NCBI RefSeq assembly: GCF_021602155.1
Contig: NZ_BQHY01000011.1
Coordinates: 1 to 64,000, forward strand
Length of the DNA stretch: 64,000 bases
Reading direction: 5' to 3'
DNA from: Pseudomonas parakoreensis
GTDB lineage: Bacteria > Pseudomonadota > Gammaproteobacteria > Pseudomonadales > Pseudomonadaceae
The notes below the pieces were generated by a model. The model was not told the DNA's origin. It worked only from the letters and a program-made list of their open reading frames with translations, and ran no database searches. Position 1 is the stretch's first letter; every line of letters begins with the position of its first letter. Positions 15,056 to 24,745 of the stretch are shown here, piece by piece. A program made the translations under genes and the position numbers.

Positions 15056-15163
15056 CTGTGGTGAGGGGATTTATCCCCGATGGGTCGCGAAGCGGCCCGT
15101 CCTTAGATTCAGAAAAGCCGGGCCTGCTGCGCAGTCCATCGGGGATAAATCCCCTCACCACAG
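15056..15163. repeat. REP pair, GGGGATTTATCCCC family
   Basis: CTGTGGTGAGGGGATTTATC and its reverse complement enclose a shorter GTCGCGAAGCGGCC-containing middle. The family recurs at 25903 and 33993. Here it lies inside the efflux operon, between the HlyD and MFS genes. Confidence 0.88.
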
Positions 15164-15206
15164 TAAATCTCATCACCTTGAGAACCTGTTCCCACAGGGG
15201 AAAGAT

Positions 15207-16409
15207 TCAGCGTTGCGCGGTTTTGCTGACCGCAGCGCTGTTGTCGTGGATCAGCTGCGCAATCATCGCGTCGGCCTCAGCCAGTTGGCGGTCGTAGACG
15301 TTGGTGCTGAACGAGGCCTTTTGCGGCGGTTGCTGGGCCAGCACCGGGCCGCTCTGGTCGTGCAGGTTCACTTCAACGTTGGTCGACAGACCGACGCGCA
15401 ATGGATGCCTGGCCAGTTCTTCGGCGTTGATATGAATCCGCACCGGCACACGCTGCACGATCTTGATCCAGTTACCAGTGGCGTTCTGCGCCGGCAACAG
15501 AGCGAACGCGCTGCCGGTACCGGCGCCGAGGCTGTCGACGGTGCCGCTGTACTTCACGCTGCTGCCATAGATGTCGGACTCGATGTCCACCGGTTGGCCG
15601 ATGCGCATGTCACGCAGTTGGGTTTCCTTGAAGTTGGCGTCGATCCACAGTTGATCCAGCGGAATCACCGCCATCAGCGCGGTGCCAGGCTGTACGCGCT
15701 GACCGAGTTGCACGGTGCGCTTGGCGACGTAACCGGTGACTGGCGCGATCAAGGTGCTGCGGGCGTTGGTCAGGTACGCCTGACGCAGATCGGCAGCGGC
15801 CGACATCACGTCCGGGTGCGACGAAACCACGGTGTCATCGACCAGCGCGCTGGTGGTTTTCAGTTGCTGCTTGGCGTTGGCCAGAGCGTTTTGCGCCGAG
15901 GTCAGGTCGTCGCGGGCGTGGGACAGTTCTTCCTGGGAAATCGCCCCGCCAGCAGCGAGGTTTTTCCGGCGGTTGTAGTTGTCCTGAGCTTTCTGTACTT
16001 CGGCCTGTTGCGCGTTGACCTGGGCTTTCATGCCGTCAACGTTGCTGTACAGGCCGCGCACCTGACGCACGGTGCGCGCGAGTTTTGCCTGGGCACTTTG
16101 CAGGCCGACTTCGGCGTCGTTCGGGTCGAAGTTGACCAGCACCTGACCTTCGTGAACCAGATCACCGTCGTCGGCGCCGATGCTGACCACGGTGCCGGTG
16201 ACCAGCGGCGTGATCTCCACGACGTTGCCGTTGACGTAGGCGTCGTCGGTGCTTTCGTTGAAGCGCCCGATGAATTCGTGATACGCCCAGACGCCGGCAC
16301 CGGCGAGCAGGACCACGACGGCCAGCACCAGCAGCATGAATTTGCGCTTGCGTGGATTGCCAGTGTCGGGCGTGTTGGCTTGAGTTTGGGTGTTTTCGGC
16401 AGTGGCCAT
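15207..16409 (-). CDS. HlyD-family periplasmic adaptor (EmrA-like)
   Basis: 400-aa membrane fusion protein linking the MFS pump to the outer membrane channel. One N-terminal membrane anchor (FMLLVLAVVVLLAGAGVWAY) follows a short cytoplasmic tail. Lipoyl halves (VVEITPLVTGTVVSI and STLIAPVTGYVAKR) enclose a long helical hairpin of about 120 residues rich in Ala and Gln, then a beta-barrel domain. The protein has the usual EmrA length. The gap to the outer membrane factor gene is 14 bases. Confidence 0.94.
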   Translation of the reverse strand: MATAENTQTQANTPDTGNPRKRKFMLLVLAVVVLLAGAGVWAYHEFIGRFNESTDDAYVNGNVVEITPLVTGTVVSIGADDGDLVHEGQVLVNFDPNDAEVGLQSAQAKLARTVRQVRGLYSNVDGMKAQVNAQQAEVQKAQDNYNRRKNLAAGGAISQEELSHARDDLTSAQNALANAKQQLKTTSALVDDTVVSSHPDVMSAAADLRQAYLTNARSTLIAPVTGYVAKRTVQLGQRVQPGTALMAVIPLDQLWIDANFKETQLRDMRIGQPVDIESDIYGSSVKYSGTVDSLGAGTGSAFALLPAQNATGNWIKIVQRVPVRIHINAEELARHPLRVGLSTNVEVNLHDQSGPVLAQQPPQKASFSTNVYDRQLAEADAMIAQLIHDNSAAVSKTAQR

Positions 16410-16423
16410 GACAAATACCTGAA

Positions 16424-17893
16424 TTAGTTGTGCGACGTGGCTGGGGTGGCGTTGGCTGCGGTCAGGGTGTCGCCCTGAAAGCCGCCGCCCAGCGCTTGCA
16501 TCAGTTGAATCGACAGGTCGATCTGCTCGGCATTGAGGTTGGCCAGCTGACGCTGGGCCTGCAGCAATTGCTGCTCGATGCTGAGCACGTCCAGGTAGTT
16601 GCCGATGCCGGAAACGTAACGCTGGACGACGGTGTTGTAAGAATCCTGGGCAATCTCGGTAGCGTGTTGTTGCGCGCCGATCTGCCGGCCGATGTCACGC
16701 AACTGGTTGATCGTGTCGCTGACATCACCGAGGGCTTTCACCAGGCTTTTGTTGTACTGCGCCACCGCCAGATCGTAATCGGCGTCACGCGCATCGAGGT
16801 TGGCGCGCAGGCGCCCGCCGTCGAAGATCGGCACCGAAATGGTCGGGGCGATGCTAAAGAAACGACTGGCCGACCCGAACATGGCGTCACCCAACAAGGA
16901 TTCGGCACCGGCCGAGGCCGTGAGGTTCAAGTTGGGATAGAAGCGGGTTTTCGCCGAGTCGATGTCCTTGCTCGCGGCCTCAACGCGCCAGCGCGCAGCG
17001 ACCAGATCCGGACGCCGACCGAGCAGTTCCGCCGGCAGCACCGACGGCACCGCCACGGCGCTGGCTTGCAGGACTTTCGGCCGAGCAATCTCATTGCCGC
17101 GATCCGGACCTTTGCCGAGCAGCACGGCCAGGGCGATTTTCGCGCTGTTCAAGCGTTTTTCGGCGTCGATCAGGCTGGCTTCGGAGCTGGCCTCAAGGCT
17201 TTGGGTTTGCTGGAACTGGTACTGGCTGTCGATACCGGCACTCAAGCGGCGCTGACTCAAATCGAGCATTTGTTTGGTGCGCTTGAGGTCGTCGTTGGCC
17301 AGGTCGTAGACAATGTGCGCCTGACCCAGATCGCTGTAGGCCCGGGCCACGTCGGCGGCGAGGGTCAACTGCGCAGCCTGACGATCGACCTCGGCGGCGC
17401 GGGCCTGACCGAGTGCAGCTTCCCAGGCATCACGCTGGCCGCCCCACAGGTCGAAGTTGTAGTTGAAGCCGGCGCTGACGTTACGCACCGTCGCGTAGGC
17501 ATCGCCCTGCCCGCGCGGGTCCTGATCCTTGGCCAGGCGCGAACGGCTGATGCCGGCACTGGCGTCGAGGGTCGGATAGCGTTCGGCATCGGCGGCATAC
17601 GCGGCGGCGCTGGCCTGATGGGCGCGGGCTTCGGCGATCTGCATGTCCGGGCTGTCGTGCAGGGCTTCGCGGATCAGACCGTCGAGTTGCGGGTCGCCAA
17701 GGCTGGTCCACCAGTCGCTTTTCGGCCACGCGGCCGGTGACAGGGTCACGCCGTTGAGGGATTGGCTGGCGTTGAGGCTTTTCGCATCGAGGTTTTGGCC
17801 TTGAGTGTCGAGGCCGCTGTAGTTGGCGCAACCGGCGAGGATCATCGCCGACAGCAGCAGGGTCAGGCTGCTGCGCAAGGTTTTACCGCTCAT
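16424..17893 (-). CDS. NodT-family outer membrane efflux lipoprotein (TolC-like)
   Basis: 489-aa RND/MFS-type outer membrane factor. The signal peptide ends in the lipobox MILAGC, so the mature protein is a lipoprotein. Two OEP repeats are visible, with the usual coiled-coil helices (AHQASAAAYAADAERYPTL and the later LAQAQRQLANLNAE-like region). It should form the trimeric channel for the HlyD/MFS pair. An in-frame GTG at 17902 exists, but ATG at 17893 has AGGTG about six bases ahead. The gene overlaps the end of the marR gene, consistent with a polycistronic mRNA. Confidence 0.93.
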   Translation of the reverse strand: MSGKTLRSSLTLLLSAMILAGCANYSGLDTQGQNLDAKSLNASQSLNGVTLSPAAWPKSDWWTSLGDPQLDGLIREALHDSPDMQIAEARAHQASAAAYAADAERYPTLDASAGISRSRLAKDQDPRGQGDAYATVRNVSAGFNYNFDLWGGQRDAWEAALGQARAAEVDRQAAQLTLAADVARAYSDLGQAHIVYDLANDDLKRTKQMLDLSQRRLSAGIDSQYQFQQTQSLEASSEASLIDAEKRLNSAKIALAVLLGKGPDRGNEIARPKVLQASAVAVPSVLPAELLGRRPDLVAARWRVEAASKDIDSAKTRFYPNLNLTASAGAESLLGDAMFGSASRFFSIAPTISVPIFDGGRLRANLDARDADYDLAVAQYNKSLVKALGDVSDTINQLRDIGRQIGAQQHATEIAQDSYNTVVQRYVSGIGNYLDVLSIEQQLLQAQRQLANLNAEQIDLSIQLMQALGGGFQGDTLTAANATPATSHN

Positions 17894-18365
17894 TATGTTC
17901 ACCTAAGCGCTGGATAGTGATCGGGTCACCGGCTGCCAGCAGGATTTTCTTGAGGATGTATTCCAGGGTTTTCAGCTCTTCGCGAGAGATGGCGCCGGCC
18001 AGTTCATTCATCGCATCGGCGCCGATATAGGGCAGGCGATCGGCCAGTTGCTGGCCCTGCTCGGTGAGCTTGAGCTGCACCTGACGGCGATCGCCTTCGC
18101 TGCGTTGGCGAACCAGGAAGCCTTTCTGCTCCAGACGATCGAGCATGCGCGTCATCGAACCGCTGTCCAGCGACAGGTGCCGGCACAGCTCGGCCGGCGT
18201 GTCGACGCCGTACTGGGCCATGATGATCAACACCTTGAACTGCGCGGCGGTGATGCCGTGGGGTTCCATGTGGGTGTCGATGATCCGGTCCTTGAGCAAC
18301 GCGGCGCGGCCCAGCAACAGGCCGAGATGGCAATGTTTGAATTCGTCCGGGGTGAAATGCTTCAT
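17883..18365 (-). CDS. MarR-family repressor of the efflux operon
   Basis: 160-aa winged-helix regulator. The recognition region reads SLDSGSMTRMLDRLEQKGFL and the wing is EGDRRQVQLKLTE. MarR proteins act as dimers that leave DNA when phenolic or lipophilic ligands bind. The gene heads the operon and has two copies of the same 12-base palindrome directly upstream, so autorepression together with the pump genes is very likely. ATG at 18365 has AGGTGAG eight bases ahead. Confidence 0.93.
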   Translation of the reverse strand: MKHFTPDEFKHCHLGLLLGRAALLKDRIIDTHMEPHGITAAQFKVLIIMAQYGVDTPAELCRHLSLDSGSMTRMLDRLEQKGFLVRQRSEGDRRQVQLKLTEQGQQLADRLPYIGADAMNELAGAISREELKTLEYILKKILLAAGDPITIQRLGEHNER

Positions 18366-18380
18366 GTGCTCACCTAATAA

Positions 18381-18392
18381 CTGCCTAGGCAG
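18381..18392. promoter_or_regulatory. MarR operator 1
   Basis: Perfect palindrome CTGCCTAGGCAG (14 bases if the flanking A and T are counted), 15 bases upstream of the marR start and so inside the leader or core promoter. An identical 12-base copy lies 33 bases further upstream. Confidence 0.8.
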
Positions 18393-18413
18393 TGAATGTA
18401 TGTCGAGATGTTA

Positions 18414-18425
18414 CTGCCTAGGCAG
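18414..18425. promoter_or_regulatory. MarR operator 2
   Basis: Second perfect CTGCCTAGGCAG, offset by exactly 33 bases (about three helical turns) from operator 1, so two repressor dimers could bind the same DNA face. Confidence 0.8.
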
Positions 18426-18505
18426 CGAATGTCAACGCAATAGTTAGGTTGCTTTGTAATTAGTTGACCAACGGACTGGGTTTTTGTGTTGCACAGGCGC
18501 ACGCC

Positions 18506-18596
18506 TTCGCGAGCAGACTCGCTCCCACAGGATCTCCGCGCGACGCAAATTTTGCGTCTGATGGAAATCCCCTGTGGGAGCGAGCCTGCTCGCGAA
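18506..18596. repeat. REP pair, GCGAGC/GCTCGC family
   Basis: Inverted pair TTCGCGAGCAGACTCGCTCC and GGAGCGAGCCTGCTCGCGAA between the marR promoter region and the 3-prime end of tamB. Confidence 0.9.
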
Positions 18597-18629
18597 GGCC
18601 GCGCCTCGGTTCAAATAAACAGGTGCGCT

Positions 18630-21600
18630 CTAGAAATCGCGCTTGTAGAAAATATCCAGCGAACTCGCCACGCCACTGGCCGCTTCGACATAGACCTTCT
18701 TGCTCAGCTTGTAGCGCAGCGCAATGGTGTTGGCCGGCTCGAACACGCCAACGCCATAACGCAGACTGAGTTTCTCGGAGATATTGCCGCTGGCGACCAC
18801 ACTGGTGGTGTTGCCGCTGCCCTGGGTATCGAGCTGAAAATCCTGAATCCCCAGGTCCTTGGCCAGACTGCTGGTGACCCCGGAACTGCCCATCAAGCCC
18901 AGACCCAACGCCGCTTGCGCGAGCATGTTGTTGTCTTCGCCGTTGGTGCTCAACGGCCGCCCGAGCACCAGATACGACAACGCCTGTTCCTGGCTCATCG
19001 CCGGTTCGGAGAAGATCTGCGTAGTCGGTTGCTCGGCACTGCCGCTCAGGCGAATACCGGCGATCACGTCGTCGGTCTGGCGAATCGCTTCGATGTCCAG
19101 ATACGGCTGATCGATCGGGCCGGCGAACAGCAGCCGCGCACGGCGCACGTTCAGGCGCTGGCCGTAAGCACGGTAACGGCCGTCGTTGAGCCACAGCTCG
19201 CCACGGGTGTCCATGTTGTCGCCGATGTGCACGTGACCTTGCAGGTTGGCGGTCAGGCCGAACCCGGCGAAGCTCAGTTTGTCTTCGCCGACCACCACGT
19301 CAATGTCCATTTTCATCGCCAGCGGCGGTTTGCCCTCTTCGGTCTGTGCCCCGACGATGATCGTGTCATCGGAGACTTTCACCGTCGATGGCGGCAGTTC
19401 GCGCACAGTGATTTCGCCTCTGGGCACCTGAACCTTGCCGGCAATTTTCAGCTCGTCGCCGGCCATGGAAATCTTCAGGTCCGGCGCCACTTCCAGTTTG
19501 GCGTAAGGCTCGACGGTCACCGGCAGTTGCGTGCCCTTGAGCGCGACATCGACCATCAGCGCCTGCCCCCAGGCAACGTTACCGTTCAGGTTGCCCTGCC
19601 CGCTTTTGCCGCTTTTCCAGCCACCATCGAGGCGCACCGATTCGCCGGCAATCACCGCTTGCAGTTGCAGGTCCTTGAGTTCCATCGGCAGCTCGGCACC
19701 GGACACTTCGCCGTCGCTGAGTTTCACCGTGCCGTTGACCAGCGGCGCCAGCCGACCGCCGGAAATCGTGCCGCTGCCGTTGAGGCGTCCGGTGAGTTTT
19801 TCGACCATCGGCACAAACGGCCGCGCCACCGACAGGTCCAGTCCGCTCAGGCGGAAAGAGCCGCTCAACGGTTTGTTTTTCGGCAGCGGATTGAGCTGCG
19901 CCTGCACCATCAACTCGCCGAGTTTGCCGCCGACGAAGTTGAGTTCGGTGTCCACCCGCTTGGGTGTGAGTTTGCTGGTGAGCTTCAGGGTCTGGTACGG
20001 GAAGTCCAGCCACTGATCCTTTTCTTTCATGCGCAAAGTGCCGCCGCTGGCGTCGATGCTGACCACGCCATTGGGGCCGCTGGCCGGCAGATCCAATTGC
20101 AGATCGGCGTTGAGCCTGCCTTGCCAGGCAAAGTCTTTCGGCAACCACTGCGCGAGGCTTTCGATCGGGAACTGCTTGAGGTGGTAACGCAGTTTCGGCT
20201 CCGGCAGCAGGCGCTGATCCTCGCCGCACAGGCTGGCATTACCGGACATCCAGCAATGCGCGCCGAAGTTGATCTTGCCGTCGGCGAGGCGTTCGAGTCT
20301 GGCCGGGCTCTGCAGTTTCCAGTCCTGGCCGCCGGCCTGAATGTCGCCGCTGGCCAGACGTCCGCGCCAGTTGCCCTGGTCCAGATTGCCGTCCAGACCG
20401 AGGGCCAGTTTCAGCTTCGGCCCGAGCAGGTCGAGGTTGAGTTTCTGCTGCTTGATGTCGCCTTGGGCGCTGGCGGTCAACACACCGAGGTTGGTGTCAC
20501 CGGCTTGCATACCGCTGCCTTTGAGATCGATCTTCGCCCGTTGCGCACTGTCGAGCGTGGCATCGAGATTGAGGCTTTGCAGACGATTGTCCTGAAACGC
20601 CAGTTGCGAACCCTGCAAGCCGAGCTTGCCTTGCGGTGCCTTCAGCGTACCGGCGACATTGACCTGACCAGTGATCTGCCCGCGCAGTTGCGGCCAGAGC
20701 TGGGCCAGACGCGCCAGCTTGATGTCGATCTGGCCGCTGAGTTTCTGTTGCAGGCTGCCCTTGCCGCTGATGCTGTTGTCGCCGAGGCGGATTTGCAGGG
20801 CATTGAGGTTCCACTGTTCACCGGCGCCGTCAGCCTTGGCTTGCAGCACCGCCGGTTGCCCGCGCAGCTTGCCTTTGAGGTCGAGGTCGGCAGTCAGGCT
20901 CAGGCGCTCGTTCTTCATCTCGCCTTTACTGTTCAGCGGCCCGGCCAAGGTGCCAGGCAGTTCCGCGACCCAGTACGCCGGGTTCAGCGCCGAGAGCTCC
21001 AGCGCGGTGTCCCAGGCGATGCCGTCGGCGAACTGCACGTTCACATGCCCTTCAGCCTTGCCCTGCCCGGCTTCCATCTTCAGTTGCGGCAAGGCGATCT
21101 GTTTCAGGCTGCCGCTGAACGGACTGCTCAGGCTGAACGCCCCCGCCGGGCCATCGAGATCGGCGGCGAAGTTACCGAGGTACTGACCGTCGGTGTAGGA
21201 GACTTCGCCAGTGAAGCTGCGCAAGGCGACTTGGGGTTCATCGATTTCGTTATAGAGCCGATGCCACGGAAAGTCCTGCCAGTTGATGTTGGCTTGGGCG
21301 GTGAGACCTTTGCTCCAGTCGACGCTGCCGGTGAGTTTGAGGCTTTGCTTGTCGTTGGCCGTCAGGTCGAGGCCGGCGATCTGCGCGCCACGGGCGTCAA
21401 CCTTGCCTTTAAGCAGCAGCGCCACCGGGCCCTTATCGGCGGGCAGCGTGGCGTTGCCGTCTAACAGGTAACCGTTTTTCAGGTCCCCGGCGGCGGTCAA
21501 TACCAGTTGATTGAATTGCAGGGTGTCCGGCAGATCGGCGCTCGGCTTGAACGCGTCCGAGGTAATCCGCACCTTGGCCGGCGGGTTTTCCGCCAATGGC

Positions 21601-22304
21601 TGCAACTCGCCGCTCAACTGGCCGTCGAGGTAGCCATGACTGTCGGCGTGCAGGTTGAGGGTTTTCAGCAGATCGCCGTCAACCTTCAGCGCCAGCGTCC
21701 AGGGGCCGGTGCCCGGTGACGGCAAGGTCAGGTCGCCGGCAATGTTCAGCGGCCAGTTACCGGTCGGTTGCAGCAGACCGGAAAGGTTCAGGCTCAGGTC
21801 GTCGCGCTGCAGTTTCACGCTGTCGATCTGCAGACCCTTGGCGGTCCAGTGCGCCGCCAGTTGCAGGCCCTTGAGCTGTTCGCTGCCGTTGAACAGCAGG
21901 CTGCCTACTTGCACGTCGCCCAGTTCGATGGCCACCGGCAATTGCAGATCCGGCAGTTGAATCGGGCCGCTGTCGGTGGTTTCCTCACTCGGCGGGAATT
22001 GCAGAATCACCTGATCAGCCTTGAGCTGTTCGATGCACAGGGTCATGCGCGTCAGGCACAGCGGCGACCAGGCGAAAATCGGCTTGCTCAGTTCGACCCG
22101 GCTGCTGCCCTGCTGCCACAACAGATGATCGGCGCTCCATTGCCCGCCGAGGCGACCCTGGAAATTCTCCACGCTCAAACCCGGCACCAGGGTCAGCGCC
22201 CAACGGCTGCCTGCTTGCGTCCCGAATAGAGTGGCGATGCTCAATACAACCAACAGCACCAGCGCCAACAATGCCAGTGCCGCTATTTTCAAACCACGCT
22301 TCAC
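18630..22304 (-). CDS. tamB: Translocation and assembly module protein TamB
   Basis: 1224-aa periplasm-spanning protein of the AsmA/TamB (bridge-like) family. One N-terminal membrane anchor is visible (LALLALVLLVVLSIATLFG). The remainder is repetitive beta-rich sequence of the type LxLxGxL expected for a long hydrophobic groove, ending in the conserved C-terminal DUF490 region with terminal Phe (SSLDIFYKRDF). TamB works with TamA and is implicated in autotransporter assembly and phospholipid transport to the outer membrane. The start overlaps the tamA stop by four bases. Confidence 0.96.
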   Translation of the reverse strand: MKRGLKIAALALLALVLLVVLSIATLFGTQAGSRWALTLVPGLSVENFQGRLGGQWSADHLLWQQGSSRVELSKPIFAWSPLCLTRMTLCIEQLKADQVILQFPPSEETTDSGPIQLPDLQLPVAIELGDVQVGSLLFNGSEQLKGLQLAAHWTAKGLQIDSVKLQRDDLSLNLSGLLQPTGNWPLNIAGDLTLPSPGTGPWTLALKVDGDLLKTLNLHADSHGYLDGQLSGELQPLAENPPAKVRITSDAFKPSADLPDTLQFNQLVLTAAGDLKNGYLLDGNATLPADKGPVALLLKGKVDARGAQIAGLDLTANDKQSLKLTGSVDWSKGLTAQANINWQDFPWHRLYNEIDEPQVALRSFTGEVSYTDGQYLGNFAADLDGPAGAFSLSSPFSGSLKQIALPQLKMEAGQGKAEGHVNVQFADGIAWDTALELSALNPAYWVAELPGTLAGPLNSKGEMKNERLSLTADLDLKGKLRGQPAVLQAKADGAGEQWNLNALQIRLGDNSISGKGSLQQKLSGQIDIKLARLAQLWPQLRGQITGQVNVAGTLKAPQGKLGLQGSQLAFQDNRLQSLNLDATLDSAQRAKIDLKGSGMQAGDTNLGVLTASAQGDIKQQKLNLDLLGPKLKLALGLDGNLDQGNWRGRLASGDIQAGGQDWKLQSPARLERLADGKINFGAHCWMSGNASLCGEDQRLLPEPKLRYHLKQFPIESLAQWLPKDFAWQGRLNADLQLDLPASGPNGVVSIDASGGTLRMKEKDQWLDFPYQTLKLTSKLTPKRVDTELNFVGGKLGELMVQAQLNPLPKNKPLSGSFRLSGLDLSVARPFVPMVEKLTGRLNGSGTISGGRLAPLVNGTVKLSDGEVSGAELPMELKDLQLQAVIAGESVRLDGGWKSGKSGQGNLNGNVAWGQALMVDVALKGTQLPVTVEPYAKLEVAPDLKISMAGDELKIAGKVQVPRGEITVRELPPSTVKVSDDTIIVGAQTEEGKPPLAMKMDIDVVVGEDKLSFAGFGLTANLQGHVHIGDNMDTRGELWLNDGRYRAYGQRLNVRRARLLFAGPIDQPYLDIEAIRQTDDVIAGIRLSGSAEQPTTQIFSEPAMSQEQALSYLVLGRPLSTNGEDNNMLAQAALGLGLMGSSGVTSSLAKDLGIQDFQLDTQGSGNTTSVVASGNISEKLSLRYGVGVFEPANTIALRYKLSKKVYVEAASGVASSLDIFYKRDF

Positions 22305-24028
22305 AGCTCAGGCCCCATGGAAAAGTGCAGCCGGATGCCGCCGTCGTCGTCCAGCGCGTGGGCCAGGTCAAGGCGGATCGGCCCCACCGGCGAGACCCAG
22401 CGCACACCGATACCGACCCCGGTCTTGAGGTTCGGCAGTTCGAGTTTGTTGAAGGAATTGCCTTGGTCGACGAAGGTCGCGACCCGCCATTTCTCGGCAA
22501 TTGAATATTGATATTCGACGCTGCCGGCCACCATGTAGCGCCCGCCGATGCGGTCGCCCTTGGCGTTTTCCGGGGACAGACTCTGGTAGTCGTAACCGCG
22601 CACGCTCTGATCGCCACCGGCGAAGAAACGTAGTGATGGCGGTACCGAGTTGTAACCGTTGGTGGCGCTGCCACCGACCTGCACCCGACCGAGAAAGCGG
22701 TGGTTGTCGAACACCGTGGTCAGGCCTTTGATCAACGCCGTGCCATATAAAAGGTTGTTGTCCGAACCGAGGCCTTCCTTCGCGACCTTGCTTTCAAAGG
22801 TCAGGCGATAGCCGTTATGCGGGTCGATGCGGTTGTCGCTTTTCAGGTACGAGTAACTGATGCCGGGCATCAACAGGGTGCTGAGGCCGGAGTCGTCGCC
22901 GAGTTCATATTCTTCGCGCTGCCATTTCAGCGAAATCACTCGCTGCCAGCCGCTGGGCAACTTGCTGTGCCATTCCGGGCCGAAGGTCAGCAGCTTGCTC
23001 AGGGTGTCGGAGCCGTCGATGTTTTCATATTGATAACCACCGGCCCAGCGCAGTTTGTCGGTCAGCGGCGGGTCGAGCGGGATGTCGTAGAACAGACCGA
23101 CGTTTTGCCGTGGCGCCGACAGTTCGGCTTCCCAGCCGTAGCTGTCGCCCTGCGGGTTGACCCAGTGGCGGGTCCAGTTGGCCTTGATCCGTGGGCCGAC
23201 GTCAGTCGAGTATCCGAGGCCCAGGCCCATGGTGCGTGGCTTGCGCGTGTCGAGTTTGACGTCCACCGGAATCACGTCGTTCTTCGCCGCGGTCGGCGCC
23301 GCATCGACGCGCACGCCTTCAAAATAGCCGCTCGATTGCAGGTCGCGGTTGAGTTCGGCGATCAACTCGGAGTCATACGGGTCGCCGGCCTTGAACGGCA
23401 CCATGCGTTGCAGCAGGTCTTCGTCGAACGGCGTGTCGCCCTCGAAACTGACGCTGCCCAGCGCATAACGCGGGCCGCTGTCGTAGATCAATTCAACGTC
23501 GGCCACCCCGGCACGCGGGTCGACCAGGAGTTTCTGGCTGGTGAAATGGCCGCTGAAGAAACCGAAACGCGAGGCCTGGTTCTGGATCAGACGTTTGGCG
23601 TCTTCATAACGCCCATGGTTGAGCACGGCGCCGGACTTGAGCGTGTCACTGCTCGGCACACGAAAGGATTTGAGCGAGGCCGCGGGCCCGTCGACGCGGA
23701 TAGTCACGTTGCGCAGACGAATCGGCTCGCCAGGATCGATGTTCAGCACCAGGCGCGGTTTATCACCGCCCTTCACATCGCTGTCGATCTGCGGCTGGTA
23801 ATAACCCAAGGCTTGCGCGGCTTTGCGCGCCTGCTCCTCGGCCCCGCGACTGAAGCGCAGCAAGGCTTGTTCGTCACGATCGCCGAGGCTGCCGATATAG
23901 CCTTCTATATTGGCCTTGAGTTCGTCGTTGGACGGTTTGATCCGCACGTCCAATTCACTTTGCGCCAGCGCCGCGCAGCTGGTTAACAGCAGGAGCACGC
24001 CACTGGTAAATCTTCCTGGAAACTTCAT
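22301..24028 (-). CDS. tamA: Outer membrane translocation module TamA
   Basis: 575-aa Omp85-family protein. The signal peptide MKFPGRFTSGVLLLLTSCAALAQ is followed by POTRA domains (to about residue 265) and a 16-strand barrel. The conserved (V/I)RGY motif lies in the lid-loop region (QSVRGYDYQSLSP), and the C-terminus is typical of a barrel signal (RLHFSMGPEL). The frame is open to 24046, but MKFPGR at 24028 begins a clean signal peptide. No strong ribosome site is visible before either codon. Confidence 0.95.
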   Translation of the reverse strand: MKFPGRFTSGVLLLLTSCAALAQSELDVRIKPSNDELKANIEGYIGSLGDRDEQALLRFSRGAEEQARKAAQALGYYQPQIDSDVKGGDKPRLVLNIDPGEPIRLRNVTIRVDGPAASLKSFRVPSSDTLKSGAVLNHGRYEDAKRLIQNQASRFGFFSGHFTSQKLLVDPRAGVADVELIYDSGPRYALGSVSFEGDTPFDEDLLQRMVPFKAGDPYDSELIAELNRDLQSSGYFEGVRVDAAPTAAKNDVIPVDVKLDTRKPRTMGLGLGYSTDVGPRIKANWTRHWVNPQGDSYGWEAELSAPRQNVGLFYDIPLDPPLTDKLRWAGGYQYENIDGSDTLSKLLTFGPEWHSKLPSGWQRVISLKWQREEYELGDDSGLSTLLMPGISYSYLKSDNRIDPHNGYRLTFESKVAKEGLGSDNNLLYGTALIKGLTTVFDNHRFLGRVQVGGSATNGYNSVPPSLRFFAGGDQSVRGYDYQSLSPENAKGDRIGGRYMVAGSVEYQYSIAEKWRVATFVDQGNSFNKLELPNLKTGVGIGVRWVSPVGPIRLDLAHALDDDGGIRLHFSMGPEL

Positions 24029-24094
24029 AGGCGCGGATGCTATCACGGGCTTGGGAGCGTGATAGAACAGGAAATTTCCGAAGAAGTTCGATTG

Positions 24095-24745
24095 CTATGC
24101 TGTTGCAGTTTGTAACACCTGCGGATTGGCGTGGAAAAAAACGTGTTCACGCACCGGGCCGACGGCCACTTCGCCAATCTCCTCGTAACCCTGACGTTTG
24201 TAGAATTCCAGGTAACGCGGGTTGCCAGTGTCGAGCACCACGCCTTGCGAAGTGTCGTCCACCGCGCACCAGTTGTGCACCGCCGTCAGCAACTGCTCAC
24301 CGAAATGTTTGCCTTGAAACTGCGGGTGGATTCCCAGCAGCGGCAACATGTGCACCGAATCGCTGGGCACGCACGCCGCCACCGCATCGTGATAGGCCAG
24401 ATAACGCCGGGTGCAACGGAAGCCGGTGCTGAGCACCATGCGCAGGCGCCACGCCCAGCTCTCGGTGATCCCCAGACGCCGTTGCGGCGGCGCGATCAGG
24501 GCAATCCCGATCAGGCGGTCGTTGACCAGCAGGCCGATGGCTGGCAGGTCCTGCAGGAAATGCTGCTTGACCAGCTCACGCACCGTGGCCCGTACGCGCT
24601 GCTCGTAGCCCGGCCGCTCGGCCTCGAACAAGTAACCGAAGGTCGGTTCGTGGCGGTAGGCCTGATACAGCAGCGATCGGGCTTCGCGCGAGTAACCGCG
24701 GTCAAGCATGTGGATGTCGGCGATGGCAGTCTGGGTTTCAGGCAT
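24095..24745 (-). CDS. GNAT-family N-acetyltransferase
   Basis: 216-aa GCN5-type acetyltransferase; the substrate is unknown. The acetyl-CoA site is visible as LLGIHPQFQGKHFGEQLLTA (Q/R-x-x-G-x-G/A variant) followed by VVLDTGNPRYLEFYKRQGYEEIGE. The open frame runs upstream to 24910, but the MPETQTAIADIHML start at 24745 is the family-like one; the extension runs back into a REP element. It stands alone between tamA and xthA. Confidence 0.85.
   Translation of the reverse strand: MPETQTAIADIHMLDRGYSREARSLLYQAYRHEPTFGYLFEAERPGYEQRVRATVRELVKQHFLQDLPAIGLLVNDRLIGIALIAPPQRRLGITESWAWRLRMVLSTGFRCTRRYLAYHDAVAACVPSDSVHMLPLLGIHPQFQGKHFGEQLLTAVHNWCAVDDTSQGVVLDTGNPRYLEFYKRQGYEEIGEVAVGPVREHVFFHANPQVLQTATA

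Noticed and set aside
18486-21464. 992-aa plus-strand open frame
   Set aside because: It is antisense to tamB, which has a full-length family-typical protein. High-GC codon bias leaves antisense frames open.
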